A stretch of 64,000 bases of DNA from Saprospiraceae bacterium (GTDB lineage Bacteria; Bacteroidota; Bacteroidia; Chitinophagales; Saprospiraceae). The notes beneath the pieces were generated by a model. The model saw nothing but the letters and a program-made list of their open reading frames with translations. It was not told the DNA's origin and ran no database searches. This document shows, piece by piece, positions 50,701 to 60,500 of this stretch; within the stretch, counting starts at the first letter, position 1; every line of letters starts with the position of its first letter. The translations under genes and the position numbers were made by a program. The DNA lies in contig JAHDHQ010000019.1 in NCBI GenBank assembly GCA_020631235.1, positions 22,013 through 86,012 on the forward strand, read 5' to 3'.

Positions 50701-52888
50701 TTCCATCATGACTTCCATTATCTAATTCGTCGGCATAAATTTTAGCTACTCCATCTTCTTCGACAAATGGTGAGCCCGATAAACCTACTACTAAATTCTC
50801 TAGGACTATTGGTGTAGGTGGAACATCATCGATCACGTGGACAAGTACATCTACTGTACCTACATTACCACAACAATCTTGAGCATGATACTGGTAAATA
50901 TGATCTCCTTTCGGAGCACCAACTACTTTCCATGGAGCTTTACCGTCCTCATTAATCGAAGAAATTGTTCCTGGTCCAGTCACCCAATATTCCTCAACAT
51001 GAGAACAGTCATCTTGGATATGGTCAGGTGCATTTAATGGGAAATCCCCTAAACAGGTCCAAGGATCTATCCCTCCTGAAAACTCATGTACAAGCAAACT
51101 AGGTGGATCTTTATCTACACTTTTTATGACTTGTGTAAAAGTGATATAATCTTGCGAACACCAATCCAATAGTGTCCAAGTTCTAATCACTTTATGATTA
51201 GTCATACAAGATGGATCATCACCACAAACTGGAATAATTTGATCCGTATAACTTGCATAGATGCCACAAACATTATTAGAAATTGCTTGTGGATGCAAGC
51301 CTCCATCGCAACCTTTTGCCATATAATATGGATAAGCCACTTCATTTCCTTCATGGTTTTCTATTACATCAACATCACACCCTAAATCAGTTGTCGCTTC
51401 CAAATCAAAATATGCTGCAATGGCCTCTGGTGAAGTATCGTGTCCACAGGGCAAATGTACCGCTGTGTCTGGCCAAAATGTTTCAAACAATTGCATAGGT
51501 TCAAAAAGAATGACTTGAGTACAAGTATCTGTTAATGGTCCATGCGTTCCTTCTTGTAGAGCTACCCAAGTTCTGGTAAGTTCCACTGGACTGCATGCTA
51601 CATGATCAGGATCTAAATAATTATAGCTATCATGATATGTTAGCTCATATTCACTACATTCCAAAACTTCCGGAGCAGGCAGACACAGATCATTCCAAGA
51701 ATCACTAGTAAGTGCTTTGTCTAGTTCATAGCACTTAAATATACAAGGTGTAGTTAGTGCGCAAGGTCCTTCAAAATTCCAAGTATAAATACCCATTTGT
51801 CCAGTTCCCCACGTGCTGGTAACTAGATAGTATACGGTACCTTCATTTAAGTTTACAGTAAACGATGGTTCTGATTCGAAAACACCCGGTATATCATCAT
51901 CCCCAGCAATCAAGTTGTCACAAGAATTTAAGGGATCAAATGCTCCTTCATAAATACCTGCAATTCCATCTATATCATCATTATTCTCCATAGTGAAGGT
52001 AAACTCTCCATCACAAGGTGCTGTAAATTCTATAAGGTCATATAAGGTTCCCGGCATTGGAGCGCCTCCATCAAAAGCCCAGCAAATGGCATCTGGATCA
52101 AAACTAGGATCAGTATCATCCAAAGATGAGACAAGATTTGTTAAATCGCACATTGGCACCTCACAATTAATTTGCGGTGCTATTTTGTCTTCAATACATA
52201 TTTCACCCCAACAACTATTAGTAGAACATTGGTCATGCACTTCGAAATTCATGCATTGCCCTAAAAATGGGTTGAGATTATCACCAGGCCTTAATGTATC
52301 ATTTTCGGGAGTGATAATCATAGCATCAAAGAATGCGTTATAGTAATCAGCATTTGCTTGACCACAAATGAATGGTTCTCCTTCTAAAAATGTAGATGCA
52401 TCAAATGCTCCTTCGCATATTGCATTTAAACCCAGTGTGATTTTATCATTACACACCATAGCATCAGAAGTATGCACAAAAACCATAAACTCCTCACTTA
52501 AAGAAGCACAATCTGCATCATCGTCATTAATTGCTTCAATGACAAAACTGCTGCAGAGCATCGAGGTGTTTGTTGCTAACTCTATTATTTCTGCTCCATC
52601 ACTGTCTGAATCAGGAACTGACAAAATTAATGCTCCATCTTGATAAACATTAAAAGTCATATTTACTGGTACAGGAGCTACAAGCACATCAATATTTACT
52701 GGTTCACCATCACAAGCGAATTGTGAAATAGGTTGAGTAATAAAAACGGGAATATCACCTGTTAGCGCCTCCTTACTGTCATAATGGGCATTACTCAAGG
52801 ATGTTGCATCAGCGTTTTGAAAAAATAAGGCAACTAAGCAAATCGCACTTAGCACCTGAATCGTTCGGCTTTTAATAAGGGTAATCAT
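47714..52888 (-). CDS. Giant secreted T9SS protein with dockerin-like and cohesin-like modules
   Basis: 1724 aa. Signal peptide near the start (LSAICLVALFFQNADA). Residues about 45-1300 are cysteine-rich beta-sandwich modules of HYR/Ig type, with repeated phrases such as DKIAPQINCE, DDVPPTP and DKKAPTPYCVD. A carboxypeptidase-regulatory-like module lies at about 1323-1380 (SRISGVVSTEFGKDIENVSV), then a dockerin-like pair (about 1383-1490; LDIVIIQRHILG and DVSNDQAITAFDLSELRKLI), a cohesin-like module (about 1509-1635; DITAKNFQAIAGFQFTLVHD) and a T9SS sorting domain (about 1640-1724; NEPNPFAQQTTIRFSLP to TKKMIIIE). A surface adhesin or scaffold role is inferred. A long leader precedes it and repeat locus A follows it. 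Confidence 0.88.
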   Translation of the reverse strand: MITLIKSRTIQVLSAICLVALFFQNADATSLSNAHYDSKEALTGDIPVFITQPISQFACDGEPVNIDVLVAPVPVNMTFNVYQDGALILSVPDSDSDGAEIIELATNTSMLCSSFVIEAINDDDADCASLSEEFMVFVHTSDAMVCNDKITLGLNAICEGAFDASTFLEGEPFICGQANADYYNAFFDAMIITPENDTLRPGDNLNPFLGQCMNFEVHDQCSTNSCWGEICIEDKIAPQINCEVPMCDLTNLVSSLDDTDPSFDPDAICWAFDGGAPMPGTLYDLIEFTAPCDGEFTFTMENNDDIDGIAGIYEGAFDPLNSCDNLIAGDDDIPGVFESEPSFTVNLNEGTVYYLVTSTWGTGQMGIYTWNFEGPCALTTPCIFKCYELDKALTSDSWNDLCLPAPEVLECSEYELTYHDSYNYLDPDHVACSPVELTRTWVALQEGTHGPLTDTCTQVILFEPMQLFETFWPDTAVHLPCGHDTSPEAIAAYFDLEATTDLGCDVDVIENHEGNEVAYPYYMAKGCDGGLHPQAISNNVCGIYASYTDQIIPVCGDDPSCMTNHKVIRTWTLLDWCSQDYITFTQVIKSVDKDPPSLLVHEFSGGIDPWTCLGDFPLNAPDHIQDDCSHVEEYWVTGPGTISSINEDGKAPWKVVGAPKGDHIYQYHAQDCCGNVGTVDVLVHVIDDVPPTPIVLENLVVGLSGSPFVEEDGVAKIYADELDNGSHDGNCGPVRFEVRRVAGAPTCFNEGNNGYNNNLTFNNNFDTDDNNNDNDNGDYVTFCCMDLDSTGVDATTGLAIAYGIHKVILRIWDSGSDMIPNTADDNHTDTWINIRVEDKVPNIVCPPDITICCGWDPDDLSKSGAAFAAGNCEMLDVAIKNDAYLGGFDEVCNEGVIRRTFDVALSRDSLTGEVIEWFGVECEQLITVEWESCWDPTWPGGPLETFDEATGASEYVFKGCVDEEQPYCANFIDWPDDEEIVCETYQHEEPSWPAETCDLIGLNLISDTFFFEEGTSPENPDGACFKVLNHWTLVNYCIEERYDDDAGPDGLFGTDDDISYSTFKHTQVLKFFDEEGPELKLDTICIAVDNDCIAKKGEAVLVATGCDIAGDCMSDWIKWQAFVDLWSDWTTDYEFSSYVSQFDQNFGTPINELYIPPSASCVPMEIVLPEDLPASKYEHRVVWKASDGCGNVTSGTSYFTIEDKKAPTPYCVDISTALMSNGALEIWACDMDLGSFDNCTVAEDLRFSFGADDIPDNSNPAYDENTQCTSLVLTCDDLESSADGLIPVEIYIWDECGNSDFCKVNINLIDNNDNCDDVLFNRSRISGVVSTEFGKDIENVSVSVNSNQPDYPVAASTDDNGQYLTNNHLNGVSYAIEAEKDIDYLNGVSTLDIVIIQRHILGVSSLDSPYKLIAADVSNDQAITAFDLSELRKLILGVYDELPDNDSWRFADANQNLSMANPYNFDEILSIAQLQQHEDFLDFIGIKIGDVNASVILNANEDADTRSNKSVDFLITEKEGNTKEEIVFDITAKNFQAIAGFQFTLVHDGINLSSVVPGSIGLTDEFIGAINKETTTISWNTLQAITASEEEVLFSLIFTGSEYQDGENNLSINSTLTQAEAYTESLEIFKVNLAAEQEMYNLAQNEPNPFAQQTTIRFSLPSQDQATISFHDVTGRILKKIQGEYAQGENTISINQNELNMHGVVYYTLESGDYKATKKMIIIE

Positions 52889-53240
52889 ATGTTTGATTTA
52901 AGATTAAAAAGTATTCTGGTATAAAATTTTGTAGTAAGATTTTGTACGCAGGAATAGCCTTTATGATATGAATGGTACGGTTTAAGTTTAACCGTAGGGA
53001 TTGCTATCAAAACCAAAACATAGCAAACATCACATGAAGCCACAAGGGCATCAAGTTTAGTTTTGAAATCAGAAAAAACACGTAAGAATGGAGCAAAAGA
53101 TGCATTCGCTCGATAGCTGTTAGATGGTATATCCATCCCATCAGCCAAACCAGTGTGGGTACACCGGTGGTGTTTGTTCAGAGTGAGAAGGGTCATTCTC
53201 AAAATCGGTTTTGGTTAAAAAAAGTCCTTGGGGGGACGAC
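52889..53240 (-). promoter_or_regulatory. Long structured leader of the 1724-aa gene, with a possible upstream ORF
   Basis: If the box at 53241-53249 is used, the transcript has about 345 leader bases. It contains hairpins CCGGTGT-ACCC-ACACTGG (about 53147-53164) and TACGGTT/AACCGTA (52976-52996). A 105-aa frame (52885-53202; MRMTLLTLNKHHRCTHTG at its start) runs through it and its TGA overlaps the main ATG by four bases. I do not recognise this peptide. It may be a leader ORF, a decayed gene or an RNA element. Confidence 0.45.
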
Positions 53241-53249
53241 ACAAATGTA
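53241..53249 (-). promoter_or_regulatory. Candidate -7 box (TACATTTGT) for the 1724-aa gene
   Basis: Minus-strand TACATTTGT fits TAnnTTTG. The TTG element 19 bases upstream is not clear. From 53250 to 53612 the region is very AT-rich, with no credible gene on either strand. Confidence 0.4.
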
Positions 53250-53612
53250 ATTAAGGTTTTTATTGCTAGGTATAAAGCATTGAAAAATAACATATATAAC
53301 ACATATTGCATTTGGTTTAGTCGTATCATATTGATTATCAATGTTTTGAAATCTATATATGGTAGATATTTAAATAATTTATATTTATCTAATAACTTGA
53401 CCGTTTAGATTAATTTCAATGCAGCATTGCTTTTTAATGCCAAATCGCTTTGCTATTAGTTCGTTTTCCCGGATAAATAGCATGGAGAGAATGTGTGGTC
53501 TTATTAAATAATTATGATATAATAAACACGCTTATAAGTTATTTTGATGTAATTAACATTTGTGCGAGTCCATAATAGATTATTTGTTATTTTTATTTAA
53601 CATGATACACTA

Positions 53613-54293
53613 TTGAAGTCATTTTTGTACATATTATCACTATTTATCTTTCTTACTGCCTGTGAAGACAACCAGCAGACGCCGGTGCAACAAATTAATA
53701 AAGTCCTTGAAGAAGAGGTGGAAGACCCTGCCTTTGCGGAAACTGCTGAAGATGTGGTAAGTGACCGTACTTCATGGCAAAAGCCTGAGATCATTGTAGG
53801 CATGATGGGAGATTTAACTGGCAAAACTGTAGCTGATATTGGTGCAGGTACAGGTTACTTCTCTTTTCGGATGATTCATGATGCTGCCAAGGTTATTGCT
53901 ATTGATATAGATACAAGCATGATCCAACTTATTGAAGCATTCAAGTCTACCATGTCTTCAAGCTTGCAAGATAAATTAGAAACTCGGCTAGCTTTACCGG
54001 ATGATCCTTTACTTAAAAAAGGAGAGGCGGATATTTATTTAATTGTCAATACTGTAGCTTACTTAGATAGACGGGCTTATTTTACAAATCTACGTTCCTT
54101 GATGAAACCTGGAGATATTTTGATGATTGTGGATTACAAAGTTCGGCGATTGCCTATTGAAGCGCCACCTTATGACGAGCGGGTAATGATCCATTTATTA
54201 GAAGAGGATTTATTGGAGGCTGGTTTTAATGAGGTCTATGTGGATGACACTTCACTTGATTTTCAGTATGTGGTTGTGGGAGCTCTAGATTAA
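53613..54293 (+). CDS. Class I SAM methyltransferase with lipoprotein signal
   Basis: 226 aa from a TTG start at 53613; the nearby ATG at 53602 is in another frame. The N-terminus LKSFLYILSLFIFLTACEDN (initiator read as Met) has a lipobox (LTAC). The Rossmann domain follows at about residue 60, with motif I VADIGAGTGYFSFRM, AIDIDTSMIQLIE and DILMIVDYKV. A lipid-anchored methyltransferase is odd because SAM is cytoplasmic. If the lipobox is real, the protein might act on the inner leaflet or bind another ligand. The alternative is an internal start that gives a soluble enzyme. Confidence 0.82.
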   Translation: MKSFLYILSLFIFLTACEDNQQTPVQQINKVLEEEVEDPAFAETAEDVVSDRTSWQKPEIIVGMMGDLTGKTVADIGAGTGYFSFRMIHDAAKVIAIDIDTSMIQLIEAFKSTMSSSLQDKLETRLALPDDPLLKKGEADIYLIVNTVAYLDRRAYFTNLRSLMKPGDILMIVDYKVRRLPIEAPPYDERVMIHLLEEDLLEAGFNEVYVDDTSLDFQYVVVGALD

Positions 54294-54356
54294 GCTAAGC
54301 ATTTAAAAGGATGTAACTTTTCTTAATGCTGGTTTATGTTCTCCTAATTAATATCT

Positions 54357-55616
<1,260 letters not shown>

Positions 55617-55674
55617 CTAAGATTGATTGTATTGATTATTTGCTGAAGTAAAGCTTGCATTTCAACAATAAAGA

Positions 55675-55683
55675 GCAAAGGTA
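55675..55683 (-). promoter_or_regulatory. Candidate -7 box (TACCTTTGC) for purA
   Basis: Minus-strand TACCTTTGC, 58 bases upstream of the purA ATG, fits TAnnTTTG. The TTG element is not obvious. Confidence 0.45.
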
Positions 55684-55833
55684 GCTAGAAGCTTAATTTA
55701 ATTGACATTATATAAAGATTATTTATATATTTTTTAAAATTATGCTTGCGCATTATCGAATACGTGGTTTTATTGGTATATTAATCGTATTGGGTTTCAA
55801 TTTTTATTGGAAGTCATAAAAAAGGGTATACAT

Positions 55834-56526
55834 ATGAAAATCATTTTTGCTTTGCTGTGCGTAACAGCGTGCTTGCTTGCTTGTGGGCCGAACAAGGCTG
55901 ATGTATTAGCTAAATACCAGCAATTAGACACTTTTGTTGATCACCGGGATTATCAAAGTCTTTATTCTGAATTAGACCAAAAGTCTCAAGCATTTATCCA
56001 AGAATTAGTTAACGAAAAAGAAATCGATTATCAACAAAGTCGGAAATTAGGCAACCGCTATCGCCTACCACTTTTTTGTGCCATATATGCTTTTGAAATT
56101 TCAAGAGAAATGGATCAAGCAACTAATAAGGAATCTTTATTCTTGCATTATCTGAGTTTGAGTGACTTACCGATTTTAGGTAGCACAAACGAAAGCACCG
56201 TTCACATTAATAATGCATGGGTAGGTGATGAGTCATTTGTTTTAGCTAATCAAGTGATAGACGAACATATGACCATCAACCAAAAAGTAATATTCACTCA
56301 AGATTCCTTAAGAAATTTTAAACTTGACCTTTTGTCTCTATTAAAATTAAATGAAAGTCAGTTAAAATTGCAATATGACACTTTTCTTAAGGAATATGCT
56401 GGGAAGTTAGTTGATTCACAAAAAGGCTATGATATGTTGCCTTATTTTTTGGAGAATAGGGATACCCCGATGAAGCGGAGCTTATCGGAGGAGTTCCCCG
56501 ATGAAGCACCGATGAAGCACCGATGA
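55834..56526 (+). CDS. Hypothetical lipoprotein with C-terminus overwritten by repeats
   Basis: 230 aa from the ATG at 55834 (MKIIFALLCVTACLLACGPN), a clear lipoprotein signal with lipobox LLAC. The ORF track's earlier TTG start at 55807 adds nine residues before this signal and is less likely. The body is helical and charged, with no family I recognise. From base 56461 the frame enters repeat locus B, so the last ~22 residues (DTPMKRSLSEEFPDEAPMKH and on) are repeat-encoded and the original C-terminus is probably lost. The stop codon is made by the third 11-base unit. Confidence 0.7.
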   Translation: MKIIFALLCVTACLLACGPNKADVLAKYQQLDTFVDHRDYQSLYSELDQKSQAFIQELVNEKEIDYQQSRKLGNRYRLPLFCAIYAFEISREMDQATNKESLFLHYLSLSDLPILGSTNESTVHINNAWVGDESFVLANQVIDEHMTINQKVIFTQDSLRNFKLDLLSLLKLNESQLKLQYDTFLKEYAGKLVDSQKGYDMLPYFLENRDTPMKRSLSEEFPDEAPMKHR

Positions 56527-56776
56527 AGCACCGATGAAGCACCGATGAAGCACCGATGAAGCCCCGATGAAGTCCCGATGAAGCCCCGATGAAGCCCCGA
56601 TGAAGTCCCGATGAAGCGGAGCTTATCGGAGGAGTTCCCTTGTGAATCGGATTATCGGAGGAGTTTCACGGTGAATCGCATTATCGGAGGAGTTTCACGG
56701 TGAATCGCATTATCGGAGGAGTTTCCTGGTGAGGTGCTGATGAATCGGATTATTGGAGGAATTTCCTGGTGAGGTG
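56465..56776. repeat. Repeat locus B: 11-bp CCGATGAAGCA array with bulged-G hairpins
   Basis: Two copies of CCGATGAAGC-GGA-GCTTATCGG (56467-56488 and 56608-56629) flank eleven GATGAAG units at exact 11-base spacing (56500 to 56610). They are followed by GGAGGAGTT and by variant hairpins with AAT/ATT stems: GGTGAAT-CGC-ATTATC twice, and CTGATGAAT-CGG-ATTATTGG (56737-56756). The left arm again has one G without a partner. The locus separates the truncated lipoprotein gene from an SGNH-hydrolase pseudogene. Confidence 0.93.
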
Positions 56777-56784
56777 GAACTTAA

Positions 56785-57204
56785 TTAGAGTTGTTGTGGT
56801 AGTAATTGGTTTTTCAGAATAAAGTTAGCGGCTTCTTGTCCCCAAAGTTGATAAGTTAAGGCAGAAGGGTGAACACCGTCGCTAAAAAATGGGTGTTGGT
56901 ATGTATCGTGAGGTACTTTATGTTTCCAATCCTTTCTAAGGAACGACCTAACATTTCTACCCAAGATCCTATGGTGCGTTTAATGGTTTTAGTAAATGCC
57001 GGAAACTCTTTAATGGGTGGCATATTTATAAATAGTATGGGTGATTTTGGGTGTATATTTTTTAATTGTGTGATGATTCCAGAGATATGTTTATTCCATT
57101 TTTTGGGCGATGTTAAAGTAAAGGCATCATTACCTCCTAGTCCGATAACAATTAGATCAATGGATTCTTCTTGTATTTTTTTTAGTAATCTCTTTTCGAC
57201 ATGT
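56785..57204 (-). pseudogene. SGNH/GDSL-type hydrolase remnant, 5' truncated and frameshifted
   Basis: Minus-strand translation gives LLKKIQEESIDLIVIGLGGN followed by DAF (the G-x-N-D block), then FINMPPIKEFPAFTKTIKRT and GSWVEMLGRSLE. The final part FFSDGVHPSALTYQLWGQEA (catalytic Asp-x-x-His block) and its end ILKNQLLPQQL lie in a different frame, so a frameshift occurs at about 56890-56930. The first block with the nucleophile serine is missing: homology stops at the TAGTATT repeats at 57204. Such enzymes hydrolyse esters in envelope lipids or glycans. The ORF track shows only opposite-strand shadows here. Confidence 0.8.
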
Positions 57205-57238
57205 AGTATTTAGTATTTAGTACTTAGTATTTAGTATT
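57204..57238. repeat. Heptamer tandem repeat (TAGTATT)5
   Basis: Five copies of TAGTATT (one reads TAGTACT) lie exactly where the pseudogene's homology stops. Such a short tandem suggests slippage or a repair scar. Confidence 0.9.
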
Positions 57239-57245
57239 TAGACTT

Positions 57246-57475
57246 TACCTCGATGAACCTAGCGGTTATCGAAGGTTATGTTTGGGTAATGTCAGCTTTG
57301 ATGGATTAGACCTCGTTGAACCTAGCGGTTATCGAAGGTTATGTTTGGGTAATGTCAGCTTTGATGGATTAGACCTCGTTGAACCTAGCGGTTATCGGAG
57401 GTTATTTTTGGGTAATGTCAGCTTTGATGGATTACCCGTGATGAACTTAGTGGTGGCCGAAGGTTATTTTTGGGA
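57246..57475. repeat. Repeat locus C: 63-bp tandem array with the same hairpin
   Basis: Three copies of a 63-base unit (57246-57308, 57309-57371, 57372-57434) and a partial fourth with changes. Unit 1 contains CGATGAACC-TAGC-GGTTATCG (57251-57271) with the bulged G; units 2 and 3 read CGTTGAACC and lose one pair. Because 63 is a multiple of three, the plus strand stays open (57282-57488) with a 21-residue repeat. I regard that ORF as a by-product of the repeat. Confidence 0.92.
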
Positions 57476-57489
57476 TTGCCAAAAATAAA

Positions 57490-57521
57490 GAGCCCCGACT
57501 AAGCTATGCTTGTCGAGGCTC
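57490..57521. terminator. Hairpin after the giant repeat adhesin
   Basis: GAGCC/GGCTC, CGAC/GTCG and AGC/GCT arms, separated by small internal loops, form a stem around TAT. It lies 66 bases beyond the adhesin stop on the minus strand and could protect or end its message. A short T-run (TTATTTTT) follows on the minus strand. Confidence 0.65.
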
Positions 57522-57587
57522 AATTCAATTTGAAATCTTTAAGTCGTGCGCGAAGGACTTTTCATCGCGGACTTCTTTTCTGACTTC

Positions 57588-60500
57588 TTACTTCACAACA
57601 TTTAATTTCTTGATGAATACTTGTTCGTCCACTCTAATTTGTAAGTAGTACGTACCAGCTGGTAGACTTGTTACATCTAAAATTAAGTGGTCATTATTCA
57701 TCGTTGTATCTGCGTTATCCAATGCAACCGATTGTCCTTTGCTATTGTAAATGTTTACATCTAAGGTAGCTGAAGCATCTGCTCCGTCTAATGTGATGTT
57801 TACAAATTCAGCGGCAGGGTTAGGATATACATTGATATCTATCATTTGCTCTACTTCAGACTTTTCTACTTTGATAGCAATCGTCTCACTGTGATTAAAG
57901 CTACCATCTGTATCTACATCTCTTAATCTGTAGTAGTATGTTCCAGCTACATCAAGATCAGTATCTTGAATTGTGTATGTAGCATTTGCAATTCCTTGAG
58001 CATTAATTTCAGCAGTAATATCATTCCAAGGCTGACCTTCGTATGATCTTTCCACAACATAATGCGCTGTATTAATTTCTGATAATGCTGACCAGTAAAG
58101 GTTAGCTAAATCCTCTTCTGCTTTGTACTCACCCCAGAAGCTATTTAATTCCGCTGCAACTGTAATTGTTACACCAGCATCAAACGACAGATCTTCTGTT
58201 CCTGGAGTTACTGTAAATGGTGCTGTACAATCGTCTAATGGATCAACATCACTATCAAAATCATCATTACCCATATTGAAATCAACAAATGCATAAGTTA
58301 TCTCATCAGTGTTTGGCGGAAGAGTAAATTTCAACTTATACTCTTTCGGAGCCATATCACAGAATAAGTACTTACCCTCTGCATCTGTCATCATAGAAGC
58401 TTCTACATTTCCAGTTTCTGTACAAACTAACTCAACAAATACATTTGCTAAACCATCTTCATCAGAATCTTGCATGTTTGGTGTATCGCTATCCAATTTA
58501 TCAACCCACACATAATCTCCAATCTTCACTGGCTCGAATAATCCTGCATCGATGTTAGGATTGTTATCACCTGCGTTAATAACTACTGGGTTAGATATTC
58601 CTGTATTTGGATCTACGTCACTATCCATATCCGGCATTGAACCACCCTGAGCATTTTGCTGAGTGAAGATATATGCACCTCCTGGAGATGTAAACTTCAC
58701 TTGGTAAGTACCTGGAGTCAAGTTAGTGAACTCATAGAATCCGTTACTATCTGTAGTTGTAGGTGCTCCGACCATGTTTCCAGCAGCATCTAGTAACATT
58801 ACTTGAATGTTAGCGATACCGTTCTCGTTAGCATCTTGTTTTCCGTCACCATTGGTATCGTACCATACATAATCTCCTAGTGAAGCAGTCTGGATAAATC
58901 CAAAGTCAACTGACTTATTAGAGTTATTATCTGCATCTCCATCAGAGATTGGTTCGTTACCGAATGTTAATGTAACACCCATACTTGCTACTTGGCCATT
59001 AGCCATTTCGTATCCGTTATCATCATTATTGATGTTATCATCTGGATCTGAATGTGCTGGTGTCGAAGTGACTGCATTTGCTAATGCGCCTCCTGTATTG
59101 AAGTTGCTATTATCCACTACAACGATGTAGTCTCCTTCAGCTAATCCTTCGAAACAGTACTCACCATTTGCATCCGTAGTTACACTTGAAACGAAAGTAT
59201 CTGGAATATCATCACCGTTTGTATCCGTGTATAAGTTTAATAAAACTCCACTGATTACTGATTCACCAGCGTCAAACATTCCATTATCGTTAGCATCCGA
59301 GAAAACAAGGTTTCCGACTGAAAGTGACATTGGGCTAATAGCCTCACCATCACCATCATCATCATCTGAATCATCATCTTCAACATTTCCATCACCATCA
59401 GTATCTACACCATCTGCTGGTGTACTATCGATATCCTCCTCGTTCATCTCTGTTACTTCTGCAAGGTTCAAGTAATCTCCTGTAGCATTAACAGTTACTA
59501 CCATTTGTAGTGTTTCTGTCTGTCCTACGTTTAATGTTCCAATGTTCCAGTTACCTGTTGCACTGTTGTATGTTCCTTGAGATTCAATTGTACTTACTAA
59601 TGTGTATCCTGAAGGTAACTGATCCGTAACCATAACGCCTGTTGCGATGCTTGGTCCAGAGTTTCCAACTAGTACAGTAAATGTGATATTCTCACCTACA
59701 CCTGGAGTTTCGTTGCTTACTGATTTCTCTAAGTAAACATCCGCTACTTGAACAGGAGTTACTTCTTCACCGTCACCATCATCATCATCGTTATCATCTA
59801 CAACATTTCCATCACCATCTGTATCTACACCATCACCTGGTGTACTATCGATATCTTGCTCATTCATCTCTGTCACCTCTGCAAGGTTCAAGTAATTTCC
59901 TGAAGCATTTACTGTTACTGTCATTGTCAAGTATTCCACTTGTCCAACGGCAAGGGTACCTACTGACCATTCGCTCGTTGTAGAGCTATAAGCTCCTTGA
60001 GTTGCTGAATCAGATACAAGTGTATAACCTGAAGGTAACTGGTCTGTTACAACCACACCTGTTGCAGTACTTGGTCCAGAGTTACCTACTTCTACAGTAA
60101 AGGTAATTTGGTCTCCCACATTTGGTGTAGCATTATCAACACTCTTCTCTACGTAAACATCAGCCACTGCACTTGGGAATACTTCAGCATTATCCTCATC
60201 ATCTTCACTTTGATCTCCATCATCATTATCTGGTTCAGAATCAGCATCCATTTCATTGTGCTCACTAACTTCTGCAATGTTCAAGTAGTCACCTGAAGCA
60301 TTTACTGTTGCCGTAATCATCAATGTTTCTGTTTGCCCATTAGCTAAAGTACCTAATGTCCATATTGAAGTACCGTTACTGTACGATCCTTGAGAAGCAG
60401 TATTCGATACATAAGTATAACCACTTGGCAATTGATCAGTAACTTCTACTCCTGTTGCTGGGTTAGGTCCATCGTTTCCAACTGTAATCGTAAAGATCAC

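Noticed and set aside
53141-53341. Minus-strand 66-aa ORF upstream of the 1724-aa gene
   Set aside because: It starts in AT-rich DNA upstream of the promoter-like box, has no ribosome site and no recognisable domain.
52889-53612. tRNA or small structured RNA gene
   Set aside because: Only short hairpins are seen; no cloverleaf or conserved tRNA arms could be drawn. No tRNA or rRNA gene was found anywhere in the window by eye.
56500-56620. Phase-variable C-terminus of the lipoprotein through unit-number change
   Set aside because: With 11-base units a stop arises in the third unit whatever the total number, so later copies do not alter the protein unless fewer than three remain.
56465-56630. 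CRISPR array
   Set aside because: Units are 11 bases with no unique spacers between them; the spacing is pure tandem repeat. No cas gene is near. The same applies to loci A and C.
56869-57213. Plus-strand 114-aa ORF
   Set aside because: It lies opposite the SGNH-hydrolase remnant, whose minus-strand translation has recognisable catalytic blocks; the plus frame is a shadow.
57282-57488. Plus-strand 68-aa ORF in locus C as a real gene
   Set aside because: It stays open because the 63-base unit is a multiple of three; there is no start signal. Kept only as a finding to test.
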